Shown piece after piece: positions 12,346 through 26,045 of a DNA stretch of 64,000 nt. The notes under the pieces are model-generated. The model did not search any database. It saw only the letters and a list, made by a program, of their open reading frames with translations, and was not told the DNA's origin. The stretch comes from Mastigias papua (taxonomy: Eukaryota > Cnidaria > Scyphozoa > Rhizostomeae > Mastigiidae), in contig OZ025283.1 in assembly GCA_964019165.1 (NCBI GenBank), positions 8,967,501-9,031,500 on the forward strand. Reading direction: 5' to 3'. The position numbers were made by a program, and so were the translations under genes. Each line of letters opens with the position of its first letter. The stretch's first letter is position 1.

Positions 12346-12904
12346 TGACAAATAAGGTACCAGACTCTAAGTAAAATACAAAGATCCAGTTGAAAATCAA
12401 ATTCTAGGGAAATTGTATCGGAGTTTTGAAAGTGACGTGAAAATTGTGTTCTCATTTCAAATGAAAAGTATTGTAAATTTACCTGATTTCATGTAATTAT
12501 TTAAATCCATTTGATGAAGAAATGTCTTCAAATTTAGAGTTACTCCCAATTTCCCTATTTATTTGTATCAAAAGAGTTATTCGAATCCATCGGTTTTAAT
12601 TTCCAACTTTAATTACTTTCTTTCCACTCAAAGAGTAGGTAGCACATCCAGTTTAGAATAGCCCCTGCGTGGTACTGCTACTACTTCTGGTATGATTTAT
12701 GCCATGGAATAACTATATTTTCCCTCCTCCATCAAAGTGTTGTCTGAAAAAATACCAATGCCCCTACAGATGGAGGTGATGCATGTGTATAATGCAGTGG
12801 GTTTCGGTTGTCAACTCAACATTTTATGAGGGGAAGGGAAGGGATATACATTTTAATTGCTGACATAGAAAAGGAACAATACTCTTGGGTGCCTAATAGA
12901 ATGG

Positions 12905-13000
12905 GGGCTGAGACAAATGGGGAAGGCTGGAAAAATTCGAAAAACCTAATAGACTGGGGGCTGGAATAAACGGGGAATCGCAAAAATCACCAAAAATGTA
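12905..13000. repeat. Dispersed GGGGCTGGAATAAACGGGG motif, locus 1
   Basis: A short G-rich phrase around 'GGGGGCTGGAATAAACGGGG', preceded by AATGGGGGCTGAGACAAATGG. Related phrases occur at about 25964-26040, 30905-30995 and, on the opposite strand, about 36970-37000. It is probably the core of an unnamed dispersed repeat. Confidence 0.5.
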
Positions 13001-13176
13001 ATAGAAGGGGAACTGGACAAAAAACTATAAAAAATGAAGTCAAAGAATGAAACAACACTAAACAACACAACATGATGATAGCTTATAATTGCACGCCAAA
13101 GTGCCTCCTCCAATAATTGTCTTGGGAGGGAGCTAACTTAGAAATTAATAGGTGGGAAAAAGGATGAAAGTTCTTG

Positions 13177-13229
13177 GGCAAATCTTATAACGCCTATGTC
13201 TATGTCGCATAGGCGTCATAAGATTTGCC
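13177..13229. other. Strong short hairpin (22-bp arms, 9-nt loop)
   Basis: Arms 13177-13198 and 13208-13229 are complementary at 21 of 22 positions. The arm contains AAATCTTAT followed by CGCCTATG. It is far better than chance for a 53-base stretch and lies in otherwise unremarkable DNA. A structured RNA, a tiny inverted-repeat element or a recent palindromic mutation are all possible. Confidence 0.6.
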
Positions 13230-15654
13230 GAAGATATACTCTGCAGATTGGAGAAGGTAACGACAATTTACCACCAAGTATTTTTGCTCGCACCACTCTG
13301 TCTTTAGAAACTACTGATAACAAGAAATGCTTATGTCCGAAGCATCATGAAAAATCCAAGCTAAATATTGGATATTTTTATCCAGATTTAAGACTAAAAT
13401 AATTACTAATGTGTTGTTTCAAAGTTTCAAATCTTCATTGTCCTAAATGATCATTATTCCTGTCCCGCATTAAATTTAGTAGGGGGTAGTTATGCCACAA
13501 ATGTTGACTCGAAAACAAGGAAGAAAAGTTTTACAAGCTGATATTACGAAAAGCAATCTCGTAGTAAGTTGGGCAAAATAAACGAATATCCATTAGAAAT
13601 TCTGCAATCCTGATGAAATTAGAGAGTTTCCAAGACTCACAAATATTTTCTTTAAAAAACTTTAGTGTACCAAAACTAGTTTATTATGGACTGAATTAAA
13701 AATACGAAATATCATTACAATTTGAAAAACAAACAAGTTCTAAGAGAATGAGGCTTGAATTCTTCCAAAATAAATCGATAAAAGAAAAGCTTGTGCGACA
13801 ATGCAGTGAAGAAGCAGCAGACTCATGAGAATGTGATAAAATCTAAAATTACCTTCATCATTAGATGGACACTCAAAAATATACATTATCCAAGGAAAGA
13901 TAGTCTGGAGATTTGGACAGATAGTAATCGCTGACGGAAAGAAAGAAGCCTGGAGCATTACATCCCCGCATAAAATAAGGTAATTTTCTGAGGATCAGGT
14001 TGAATTCGGTTCTTAGGGGAGCTGTCATTTTTAGTATTGGGTACAGGGGTGGAATGATTTTTCAGACAAATGGAAACCTTTCCTCACCCCATGCATTATG
14101 TATAATAAAATTTGCAAAACCATTTTGAAGTACTGAAAAACTCTATACCCTAACAATAATCCTACGTAAGTTGTGCATCCACCAGGGGAGGTTTTCCAAC
14201 GAGGGGCTGACTCATACGATGGGGGACTAACATACAATTAGCAAGATGCCAGGTCTGCTAAGGAGTTGCCTCAAAAGGCTGAAAAAGGAGATTTTGATAT
14301 TGTGGTGATGAAAGAAGATTTAATGCAGGACAACTTTGCACAATTCGTTCCAAAGCTCTATGTCAGAAAAGTGTGTTCTTGTCGTTGAAGCTTTGGGCAT
14401 AATTGCATAATTGTATCATTGATCTTGATTTGGATCAAGAGCTCGAGAAAATCAAACTATGCAAACTGGATGTGAAAATGGATATGGGAAAAGTTGAAAG
14501 AGCAAAAAAACAAAAAGCACTTACTAACTATTTCAAATAACTTTTTGAATGTACAATTTCGCAATAGATATTTGCTGAACAATTGCTTGATAATTGATCT
14601 ATATTTTGCTGTAAATGAAAGCTGCATATTTATCTGGGATGCGAATGTCTGGAAACAAAATTTTTTTGACAACACAATAAAACACATTTGCCGACAACTA
14701 AATGTGTTTTTCGTACATGTATTTACTTAGGCTAACCCTTCATTTCTCTTACAGAATTAAAATATCTTCAGGAAAAACTCCTGGCAATTATTAACAATTT
14801 GAGATGAGACGTTGTCAGTAAAAAAGTCTAGTTCAAAAATAATCATATAGCTTCTTTTGCAAATTCTATAGGTCCATCTAACTGGAAATCTACAATTCTT
14901 TATTCTGTATGATTAAGTGGGCTCTAGACAATGCCTAGGCCACTAGATCAACGCCAATTATCTTGATATTTAGAGCTTCAAAAGTACTTTTAGAAGTACT
15001 CCTTTAATTGTGTAGTCTAGCAGACTTATCCTCTTTTCTTATTGGCTTTTAGTTACAGGTTGCTGCATGTTTGACATGCAGACATAACATCCCCATCAAA
15101 AGACCAGGCTATAATAGCAAGAAACATAATGAAAATAAATGCACTCAAAACAAGGTTAGCAAAGTAAATTGATTTGGAAGAAGAATTTTTTAATATTGAC
15201 AGGAGTATTTGAAGAAGTAAATCATTCCCGTTATTGAAGAAGCAGATACCTTTTACAAGCAGAAGAACAGAGGAGTATCTGCAAGTCAAGAAAAATCTAT
15301 TATGTCTTTAAAGAAATATCGTGTCATATGACAGCTGATATAATTAGGATGTTACGAAGATACTGTAAGTAAGGATGGTGGGAAGATGTTGCAAAAATAT
15401 ATTATGAGGATGCTGTGGGCATGGAGAGGGGGTTCTTTCTTTACAGATCAAGAAGGAGCTTAGTAGATTATTTAGACTCATGTAAGACCAGGAATAAATA
15501 TATCGAGACCATCAAAATCGAAGTTTTGAATTGTGTTTCTTATGAACAAATATGAAGTATGCTATGAAGATACAACAGAAACATACACATAAGAACCATT
15601 CTTCATTAAGGCACATCGACAATGTATAATTCGATTTTATTCGATAACTTATTC

Positions 15655-15915
15655 ACCCTGATATTCTAAGTAGGCTCTTGTAAATGTTATGTCAGTTTTT
15701 GCTTAATGAGAAATAAAGTTAGCCTGTTTGTCAATCAACTCCTTTCATGGACGCTCCAAAAACACCACATACAAAACTGTGGCAGGCAGGGTCTGAAGGT
15801 ATAAGATTAGTGCTCAGAACCTGCACTCTGATTACTGGAACTACCTTGTCGTACAATAACACGAGCAGGCTCTCATTAAAAATTATAGTTTCTTATGTGT
15901 GGGTTTTTGCTGTTT
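15655..15915. repeat. Diverged duplicated segment, copy 2
   Basis: Partner of 12090-12345, about 3,560 bases downstream in the same orientation. It shares the GAACCTGCACTCTG-like and TTCTTATGTGTGGG landmarks but has drifted considerably. Confidence 0.6.
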
Positions 15916-17339
15916 AGCCTAAACATACAGTATTAGAATACGTATAGTTTTAGATGGGCTGGAGTTATGCTAGAAAATTGAAAAGATGCGAGAGTGCGTA
16001 CAAAATCAAAACACCATATGGGAAATGACAACAAGTATTGCTCAAAAATATGTTGCATGTATTTATATTAAGCATCAAAATGCAAAGTAAGGAGTTCTTA
16101 ATCAATTAAGTAAAGATGCCCATTTTGGGAGCACTATCACTCAAGCTTCGCCGAAAAAGTGCCTAATGGAATTTAATACTTTGACCATATATGAATATAT
16201 GAATAATATATGAATCATATACCAACCACGAGGACTACTGTTAATATTAAGATACAAACGCTTATCTCCATTTCGAAACTGTTTGCAGAGTTGATCTTGG
16301 CGAATGTATGGATAACAACTTCGTTTAAACCTAAAATAGAAACTGATATGTCAAATCATTGCAATGGTCTTCGACTTTAAGCATGTGTTAACTTCTAGTC
16401 AAAAGTTGGTGGTCAACATGAGGCAAAACTGTTTCATTTCATGATTTGAATTTTGTGGAAATATGCTATTACTTGAATCTAATTTAAAGTTAGATCCTTT
16501 TTAATTTTCAATAAAGTTCATTCCATTTGCAAAGAAGCAAGCTTCTAATCTAGAACAATTTTTACAAATACATTTTTCAGCATCAACATCTGACTCCAAC
16601 TATCAGACCACACAAATAAAGGTTTTAACGACTACAGATATTCAAGGACACCAGGTTATACAATAAAGTATGATAACACATTCACAGTTGGTCGAAAAAT
16701 AGCGATAGAGGTATTGAACTAACAATCACTTTAGATCGATCTATGGCCATATCTAAATCTAACAACAAAAACTGTTGCTCTCTTATGCAGTGGATCGAAT
16801 ATGGTAGTTTTGATCATACTCATGCAGCGTAAACAACTACTTGAATTTCCGCAAAATATACACTTCATTTAAGATGTAGTACAAAATAAGAACGAGTTGC
16901 AAACAAACATTAAAATATCATTCATTTACTGCTTAAAAGGCAAACTCACCATTAACATGATGCTCACCAGTATGCTGTTAATGATGAACTGAACTGAACT
17001 GTACTATAAACAGCCTCTTCGATCATAATGCATTGACAATAGGATAGCTCTTGCTGCTACAATCTTCTTCTCAGCATATCAAATGATTTTCTAAAAGAAT
17101 CCAAACACACTCTTTGAGTCATAGGTAGGATTCCTCGATCAAACCATTGTGACTATGATTCAGTATCTAACGCCAACAAAAATATATCAGCACTACCACC
17201 CCCCACCCCCCGTCCTTCATATATTAACACACATGTGGAAACTACTAGGAAAACTGCCACGATTTGGAGAAACAATGCAAACAAATCTCGCTTGATGAGC
17301 TAAGATCAACAGGAACGTAAACAATAAAATAAATAATTA

Positions 17340-20235
17340 GCATGTTATATTTCAAAAGAAAGCAAAAGAAAGCATTTTCATGTTTAGTTGCATTATATCC
17401 TCTAAGACAAAACGATTAAACATTTTATTATAACAGAAAACAATAAACAAAGTATTCGCATCTTTGGCTGCATTCAACTTCTAAAGACCAATAGGTAAAA
17501 TATTTTTACTTCAGAACAAATTCAAAAGCCAAATTATCTCCATCTTTACTTATAGTCTACTTTCAGGCACCAATAGGTAAAATATTTTATTTCAAAACAA
17601 AGAAAGACAGAAAGGATCTGTATGAACAACCAAAGTGTTTGCACCTTAGTTATACTCTACGATCAAAGATAAACAGGTAAAATACTTTACCTAAAAATTG
17701 AACAAAAAACAAAGTACTTCAATCTCTATTTCCACTATACTCTCAGAGAACAGTAGGGTAAACTATTTACTCTATATGAAAAAGAAACATATTACTGGCT
17801 CTTTAGATGTACAATACTTTCTAAGACCAAAAGTTAAAATGTTGTATCTTAAAAAAACACAAAAAACAAAGCATCTGCATCTTTGAATGCACTGTACTTT
17901 TAAAGAACAATAGCTGAAACATTATACTTCAAAAAAATTAAAAAACCAAATGGTTCAATCTTTACTTGTAGTTTACTTTCAGGCACCTATAGGGTAAACA
18001 TTTTATCTTAAAACAAAAGAAAGACAAAAAGTATTTGCACCTTTAGCTGTCCTATACTTCTAAAACGAAAACGTAAAATCTTTTATTCAAACGGAGAACA
18101 AAAATATCAATGTATGTGCATGTTTACTTCCACCCTGCTTTCAAAGAAAAAAGGCAGAATGCTCTATTTTATTTTAAAACGAAACAAAGAAACAAAGTAC
18201 CTATATCTTTATTTCCAAAATACTTTCAGAGGACATAGGAAAAGTATCTACATCAAAACAAAACAAAAGGGAGTACTTCCAGCCTTAGTGCTACTCTTCT
18301 TTCAAAGATCAGCAGGCAAGATATTTTACTTCAAAATGAAACAAACAAACAAAGTGCATACACCTCCATTTGCACTATACGTTCAAAAATCAATAGATAA
18401 AATATTATACTTAGAAGTTAAAATAAAGAAATATTTTCCTCCTAGTTGTACTGTACTTCTAAGATCAAAAAGCAAAGTGTTGTACTTCAAAACACTGCAA
18501 AAAAACAGATCACTTGGACTTATAGCTGGAATCTACCTTCGAAAACCAATAAGTAAAATAATTTAATTCACAAAAATTGAATAAAGCAACTTCTTATTGG
18601 TGACCTCAGTTGCACTATACTTTCAAAGATCAAAATGTAAAATATTTCACATCAACAGGATGTTGGCAAGCAGAATTTTTCCATCTAAGTTGTACTCTTT
18701 TATTAAAGACCAAAGACCAGCAGGCAAATGCTTTATTTTGAAACGAAATAAACAAGCAAAGTGTATGCGTCTTTATTTTCACTGTACTGTCAAAGACCGA
18801 TAAATGAACAATTTCACTTTAAAAAACATTTCGAAACAAAAAGTATTTGTTTGTTAAGTATTTGTACTATCCTACTGTCAAAGACCAACAGGCAAAAATT
18901 TTACTTTAAAGCGAAGTAAACAAGCAAAGTATCAAAGACCAGCAGTCAAGATATTATACTTTAGAGCGAAATAAAACAAACAAAATAATTGCTTCTTAAC
19001 TTGTACTTTTCTTTCAAAGACCAGCAGTCAAAATATTTTACTTTAAAATGAAATAAACAAACAAAATATATGCATCTTTACTTGCACTTTTCATTCAAAG
19101 ATCAGCAGTCAGGATATTTTACTTCAAAATGAAATAAACAAACAAAATATTTACTTCTTAACTTGTAATTTTCTTTCAAAGACTAACAGTCAACATATTT
19201 TACTTCAAAACGAAATAAACAAACAAAATATTTGTATCTTTACTTGCACTTTTCTTTCAAAGACCAGCAATCAAAATATTTTACTTCAAAACGAAATAAA
19301 CAAAATATTTACTTCTTAACTTGTACCTTTCTTTCAAAGACTAAAAGTCAAAATATTTTACTTCAAAACGAAATAAACAAACAAAATATTTACTTCTTAA
19401 TTTGTAATTTTTTTTCAAATACTAACAGTCAAATATTTTACTTCAAAACGAAATAAACAAACAAAATATTTGTATCTTTACTTTTACACTTCTTTAAAAG
19501 GCCAGCAGTCAAAATATTCTACTTCAAAACGAAATAAATAAACAAAATATTTGTATCTTTACTTGCACTTTTCTTTGAAAGACCAGCAGTCAAGATATTT
19601 TACTTCAAAACGAAATAAATAAACAAATTATTTGCATCTTTACTTGCACTTCTCCTTTCAAAGACCAGCAGTCAAAATATTCTACTTCAAAACGAAATAA
19701 ATAAACAAAATATTTGTATCTTTACTTGCACTTCTCCTTTCAAAGACCAGCAGTCAAAATATTATATTTCAAAACGAAATAAATAAACAAAATATTTGCA
19801 TCTTTACTTTTACACTTCTTTAAAAGGCCAGCAGTCAATATATTTTACTTTAAAATGAAATAAAGAAACAAAATATTAGCATCTTTACTTGCACTTTTCT
19901 TTGAAAGACCAGCAGTCAAGATATTTTACTTCAAAACGAAATAAACAAACAAAATACTTGCATCTTTACATGCACTTTACAATCAAAGACCTATTGGTCA
20001 ATATTTTGCTTCAAAACGAAGCAAAGAAAGTAAGTGTGTACACCTTTCTCTAAACTTTATTTCTAAAGGCCTATAGGTTACACATTTGATTGCAATAGGA
20101 AATACACAGCATATCTGTATGCGTCTTTAGTGACCTCTTCTTCTTCAAAGAGCTATAGGAAACATATTTGCCTTAAAAAGACAATAAACAAAGTAAATGC
20201 ATGCATCTTATTCTATAACTTTTTGCACCTTTCTT
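17340..20235. repeat. About 83-bp satellite array (roughly 35 units)
   Basis: The repeating phrase is AAAGACCAgCAGTCAAAATA, then TTTTACTTCAAAACGAAATA, AACAAACAAAATATTTG and CATCTTTACTTGCACTTTTC. In the most uniform part, anchors at 19578, 19660 and 19742 give an 82-bp period. Units at the left (17340-18800) are more diverged, with AAAGACCAATAGGTAAAATA variants; those at 18900-19970 are more uniform. A 150-codon plus-strand ORF at 18114-18566 is a translation of the repeat and not a gene. Confidence 0.9.
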
Positions 20236-20489
20236 CCTTCAAGCAATCGAATTTACAACAATTTCTGAGATAGAAGAAGCAGTTTGAAAAATATTTAAGA
20301 GAGCCGACTTCAAAGGAATATAATATTAGAATATTACACACGCTGGTTTCTTTGACATAACGAGTACATTGTCCTACCACATTACTCACACTTTTCTGTC
20401 TAAGACCTTACAACCTAGTTAGCATCTAACAAGTGATCAAACTATCGTGTATGCATACAACTTTCCAAAATTTTAATTCATTCACTCAT

Positions 20490-20926
20490 GGATTCATACA
20501 CATTTTTAAGAAAACAATTTCCTGACATTCCCTGACCTTTTTGAATGAAAATGATACTTTTTCCCTGACCTATGCCAAGGGTGTAAAAATACCTTATTTT
20601 CTCTGACCCTAAAGAGTAGCTAGCAGAAAAATCAATAATTTTAACAGTCATAAAAAATGCTAGAACAACCAAGAATCTTATTGGTTTTAGACATGACACA
20701 GAATGTAAGCAGAGTGAAGAACAACATAAATAAGTATGTGGGAGATTAATTCTGGTGGTCTACATTAACATGCTTGGAGAAAAAGAGCATTTGTTGGAAA
20801 AAACATTTTCAAAACATCTCCCTGACTTTCCCTGAGGCTTTAGATTTCCAGGAAGAAATTCCCTGACTCTCCCTGACTTTCCTAAATTTTGATGCCTTTC
20901 CCTGACTTTCCAGATTGTATGAACTC
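20490..20926. mobile_element. CCCTGAC-rich element with short inverted ends
   Basis: The ends read GGATTCATACA (left) and, on the other strand, GAGTTCATACA (right). The interior carries repeated TCCCTGAC phrases clustered at both sides (about 20520-20600 and 20815-20905). The arrangement resembles a non-autonomous DNA element with sub-terminal repeats. Similar AATCAGGGAA phrases occur at 37560-37830. Confidence 0.45.
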
Positions 20927-21399
20927 TGCATTAATTTTGGTAACAACAAAGCATCATTTTTAGCCACAATAACTTTTACCTACGAATCTATTTTTCAATC
21001 TCTATTGAAGGTATTCATATTATTCTTGGCTCCATTTTGCAGTGTTAGAAAACGAGAGGGTGATTTTGCAAAAGTTACAAGTATGATCAGTTTTTGATAA
21101 TGTTGAAACTCAGAAAGTTTTTTAATCCTGTATAAACATCAGTCATTCTAATAACCATTTGTAACACTTTATCGTTTTTCAGAACAATCTTTTCATACTA
21201 TCAAACGCAACAAAAAAGCACAGAAGGTAATACCTGTGAGTTTAGAGATTCACTGGCGATACTCAACAAAAACTTCGTGCAGGGTATCAGCGCAGGGTAT
21301 CGCCATAGTTTGTCTCCTTAGTGTGGCCTTGGAAATCCCCCTTACATAGGCCCTGAAATGGATCCATAAAAGAAAAATTAAAACTCAAACATAATCAAC

Positions 21400-22690
21400 T
21401 GCGACGAATTAAAAATATAACATGCAATGAAGGACCAAATCTAAAAATACTCACAGAATACTAAACAGACAAGTTAAGCTCTAATACCAGAAGTAAGTAA
21501 TACCAGAATCCACAGAATCTCAGCAAAATATTCCATAAAAATAATCTAATGAATTGTGATGTAAACTTATCCTTCTTTAAAATCACAAAAAGATTTCATG
21601 CATAACATCACTAGACAATCTACTCAAATTTATATGAAGTGAAGTATTATGACAAATTCTACTACAAAAGTTAAAAAAAAGTATATCTAATAAACCACTT
21701 TCTGATCAAGAAAAAACAAGTGCAACAACAGTTGAGAGTGAACTTCAAAATATGCAACAAATGAACCTCCCAAAAAACAAGCTTATCTGTCAACATACAA
21801 TCTACAAACTTCATTTTATAACAAATATTTTATGAATTATGTTGGAAAGTTTGGTAATTAACTGCGTTTGATGAAAATCAGTAAAAATATGAGGATCTCA
21901 TTTACAAAGGCCATGTTGAAAATCAGTAAAAATATGAGGATCTCATTTACAACATCGCTAGACAAAAATGTCCAAATTAAGAGGGGCTGAACTTTTAAGC
22001 TAAGCTCTTCTACGAACATATAAAAATAAATAAATCTAAACAAATAAACATGAATCGAAAGAAGATTCAAACACAAAGTTAGCCTCCCGTGATCTGGTTA
22101 ATATGCCACCCCATAATTACTACAAAATATTTGGTAAAAACTAGCTTTTGAAAATTATGATGTAAAGTTTGATCCAAAGGTATTGCTGAAAACCATGCAA
22201 AGTATGAACATTTCATTTGTAGATTCCTTAGAAAAGGCATTAAAATATATGTAGTGAACTTTAGAATACACTTTCTGGAAAAATTTGAAGACAGACAAAT
22301 GTATCTTTTTTAAGAAGTTACAATAGCACAAATGTAAAGGAAGCTGACAGAAAAGTAAGAAAGCAAATTAACTTCCTATACGCCGGTCAGTCAGCCTGGC
22401 ACCTCAGAATTTCTACCAAGTAATTTACTAAAAGTAGTTTTTGAAATATGATCCAACAGTTGATCCAAATGCTTGTTTAAATATCAAACAAAGACGTGAT
22501 TCATAACAACATTGGACAAAATATTCAAACATCTAATGAAGTCTTAAGATACAGTGTCCTATTAAAATATAGAAAAACCAATATAGAGAAATTTTAACAA
22601 GTTAGCAGAGTACACGTCTAGAATCAGTTGAAAATGAATTAATGTACATCAAGTAGTTTGCAATCATGGAAGGGGGCTGGCAATCAACAT
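21400..22690. repeat. Degenerate 240-300-bp tandem repeat, left block
   Basis: Phrases GAATTATGATGTAAAGTTTG, ATCCAAAGG, TTGAAAATCATGCAAAGTAT and AACATCaTTAGA recur in fixed order at about 21558, 22157 and 22450. The units are so diverged that only this order reveals them. The same family resumes at 24956. Confidence 0.65.
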
Positions 22691-24955
22691 GAAAACAAGC
22701 AAGAAAACAGCTGTTTAGTATGTAAGACCAATAGGTAACACAGTCTGCTTCAAAACAAATCAAAATACAAAAGAAAGACAGATAATTTTTCCAACCTAGT
22801 TGTACCCTTCTTTCAAAGACCAATACGTACAATATTTTACTTTACAACTAAACAAAGAAACAAGGTGTTTTGATACGTAGCTATACTGTACTCTTTAAGA
22901 TCAAATAGTAAAATATTTTACAATAAAGGAAAACATACAAAAAAGTATGTACATTTTTATTGTACTCTTATTCCAAAGACCAATAGGTGACATATTTCAC
23001 TTCAGAGAAAAAAATAGCAAACTATTTCCATCTTTGTGTGGAATCAACAATCAACGAACAGCAGGTAAATTATGCTACTTAGAAAAAATGAAAAACAAAC
23101 CAATTCCAGTTCTAGTTGTACGATGAACGTAAATGATGCTACTTAGGCAAAAAACATAAAAAAAACTTGCAGTTTTAGCAGTTCTGGACTATCAATGACA
23201 ACCAGGTAAATTATGCTACTTAGAAAAAATGAAAAACAAACCAATTCCAGTTCTAGTTGTACGATGAAAGTAAATGATGCTACTTAGGCAAAAAACATAA
23301 AACAAACTTGCAGTTTTAGCAGTTCTGGACTATCAATGACAACCAGGTAAATTATGCTACTTAGAAAAAATGAAAAACAAACCACTTCCAGTTCTAGTTG
23401 TACGATGAAAGTAAATGATGCTACTTAGAAAAAATGAAAAACAAACCACTTCCAGTTCTAGTTGTACGATGAAAGTAAATGATGCTACTTAGAAAAAATG
23501 AAAAACAAACCACTTCCAGTTCTAGTTGTACGATGAAAGTAAATGATGCTACTTAGAAAAAATGAAAAACAAACCACTTCCAGTTCTAGTTGTACGATGA
23601 AAGTAAATGATGCTACTTAGAAAAAATGAAAAACAAACCACTTCCAGTTCTAGTTGTACGATGAAAGTAAATGATGCTACTTAGGCAAAAAACATAAAAA
23701 AACTTGCAGTTTTAGCCGTTCTGGACTATCAATGACAACCAGGTAAATTATGCTACTTGGGCAAAAAACATAAAAAACCTTGCATTTTTAGCCGTACTGG
23801 ACTATCAATGACAACCAGGTAAATTATGCTACTTGGGCAAAAAACATAAAAAACCTTGCATTTTTAGCCGTACTGGACTATCAATGACAACCAGGTAAAT
23901 TATGCTACTTGGGCAAAAAACATAAAAAACCTTGCATTTTTAGCCGTACTGGACTATCAATGACAACCAGGTAAATTATGCTACTTGGGCAAAAAACATA
24001 AAAAACCTTGCATTTTTAGCCGTACTGGACTATCAATGACAACCAGGTAAATTATGCTACTTGGGCAAAAAATGAAAACAAACTTGCATTTTTAGCCGTT
24101 CTGGACTATCAATGACAACCAGGTAAATGATGCTACTTGGACAAAAAACGAAAACAAACTTGCATTTTTAGCCGTTCTGGACTATCAATGACAACCAGGT
24201 AAATGATGCTACTTGGACAAAAAACGAAAACAAACTTGCATTTTTAGCCGCTCTGGACTATCAATGACAACCAGGTAAATGCTGCTACTTGGGCAAAAAG
24301 GAAAAAACAACCCATTTGCACTTTCAGATGTACTCTACGATCAATCACCTCCAGATAAGTTATGCTACTTTTACAAAAAACAAAAAACAATCACTAGTAT
24401 ATTTAGTTGTGCTACACGATCGAATACTACCAGGTAAAGTATGCTAATTTTAAAAAAAAACAATCACTTGTATATTTAGTTACAACTAAAAATATTATCA
24501 AAGACTACCAGATTATTTATGCTACTATGAAAGAAAAACCGAAAACAAATCAGTACACTTTTGGTTGTACTCTATGATCAAAGATCACCAGTTAATCTAC
24601 GCTACTGCAAAAGTAAAGAAAAACAAAATGTATCATCTTAAGTGTTATTGTCCTGAACGATAAACAATTAAGATATTGTACTTCAAAATGAAATAAGGAA
24701 GCGAGGAGTTTCCATCTTAGTTGTGCTCTACTATCAAAAGTCAACAGGCATATTGCTATAGTTGAAAACGAAAAAAACAAACAACATATTCCTATCTTTA
24801 TTTGCAAAATACCCTCAGTGGACAAAAGGTAAAATATCTACTCAAAAACAAAAGAAGATTAGTTGCAACCATAGTTCTACTCTTTTTTCAAACACCAACC
24901 GGCAAGATATCGTATATTACCATGCAACGAAGACACAAGTCTAAAATTAGTTGAC
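22691..24955. repeat. Satellite block with 64-, 76- and 141-bp periods
   Basis: The outer parts (22691-23050, 24300-24955) are diverged ~83-bp units of the same kind as 17340-20235. Inside are three homogeneous sub-arrays: two 141-bp units (about 23060-23340), five 64-bp units (anchors 23401, 23465, 23529, 23593 and 23657) and eight 76-bp units (anchors 23728, 23804, 23880, 23956 and onward to about 24300). The 141-bp unit is essentially one 64-bp type plus one 76-bp type unit. The key phrase is CAGGTAAATTATGCTACTT. Confidence 0.9.
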
Positions 24956-25689
24956 AATCAGTTGAAAAAACAAAGAAGCCTCCTACAAACTGTTCTACCT
25001 GCCACCCAGATCTTCTAAAAGTTATTTGCTAAATATTCTTTCAATTGTGATATAAACTATTCTCCAACAGCTTTGGTGAAAATCGTGCAAAATGTGAACA
25101 ATTCACATATTGCATCACGACATAGAATATTCAAATAACTATGTAATGACCTATCAAAATAAACTATTCATCAAAAACATAAAAAAAGATAAATCTAAGG
25201 CCTACAACACTTCAAGAAAGTACAAGTGTAAAAAAGCTGACGACAAAGTGAGAACACAATAAACCTCCTATAAATTGGCAAATCGGTCAATCCTGAATCT
25301 TCACAAAATATTCCATAAAGATTAGTTTATGAATTATGATGTAAAGTTAGATCCAAAAGCTACTTTGAACGTCACAGGATGTATGGCAATTTTATTTAGA
25401 ACATCATAGGATAACGTACTCCTACAAATATGCAATGTGGCCATACAATAAATTTTCCTACCAAAACAAAACAGTCAACCGCCCAAAGACTAATTAATCT
25501 GTAGTTTATGAATAATGACGTAATATTTGGTTTCTAATTGACCATTTAATTGAAAATGTCGTTAAATACACTGTGCAAATTAGTATACAATCAACTATTA
25601 AACTATACTTTTCGAAAAGATTAAAAAACAAACAAACATGAAACGAAAGAGAAAATTCACAAGCGTTCACACAGAATTACTAAAAAAAT

Positions 25690-25916
25690 CATCAACTTCC
25701 CATAATCTGGTTAAAGTGCAGTTGTAAATTGTGCAGATTGTATATAGGTAATTTAGGGTTCCTATAGTTGTATTCTTTAATAGTATTCTCTCGTTTGTAA
25801 TTTAGATTTAATTTATTATAGCATCTTGTATTTAAGTTTCGGTTGGCTTAAATTAGCACGTGAGCTAGCAATAAGAGCCAGCCTTAAATAAAGAAATTAT
25901 TTTATTATTATATAAG
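25690..25916 (+). mobile_element. 3' tail of a non-LTR element or SINE
   Basis: The stretch ends with GAGCCAGCCTTAAATAAAG and a TTATTATTA-type tail at about 25895-25913, the usual 3' form of many CR1/RTE-like elements and SINEs. It interrupts the 240-300-bp repeat. No coding part is left, so the class is uncertain. Confidence 0.4.
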
Positions 25917-25954
25917 TGCCGCCCAATAATCACTACTCTCTGGTCTCTAATTAA

Positions 25955-26045
25955 CGGTGGGCGTTGGAATAAGCGGGGAGGTTGGACAAAACTTTGAAAA
26001 TTAATGAACAGGAGAATTGGAATAAACGAGGGTTGAAAATTCTGT
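25955..26045. repeat. Dispersed GGAATAAACGGGG motif, locus 2
   Basis: Contains GCGTTGGAATAAGCGGGGAG and, about 50 bases on, GAATTGGAATAAACGAGGG, so the motif occurs twice here. It follows the retroelement tail directly. Confidence 0.45.

Larger units (their letters stand above)
11681..17339. other. Unique AT-rich DNA with few features
   Basis: Apart from the duplicated segment (12090-12345 / 15655-15915), a dispersed motif near 12905 and a hairpin at 13177, no gene can be supported here. Minus-strand ORFs at 13740-13958 and 15053-15289 are rich in Leu, Ile and Phe, as expected from AT-rich DNA, and have no recognisable family. A short C-run lies at about 17197. Confidence 0.4.

Noticed and set aside
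18114..18566. 150-codon plus-strand ORF
   Set aside because: Lies wholly inside the ~83-bp satellite; residues follow the repeat and there is no independent motif.
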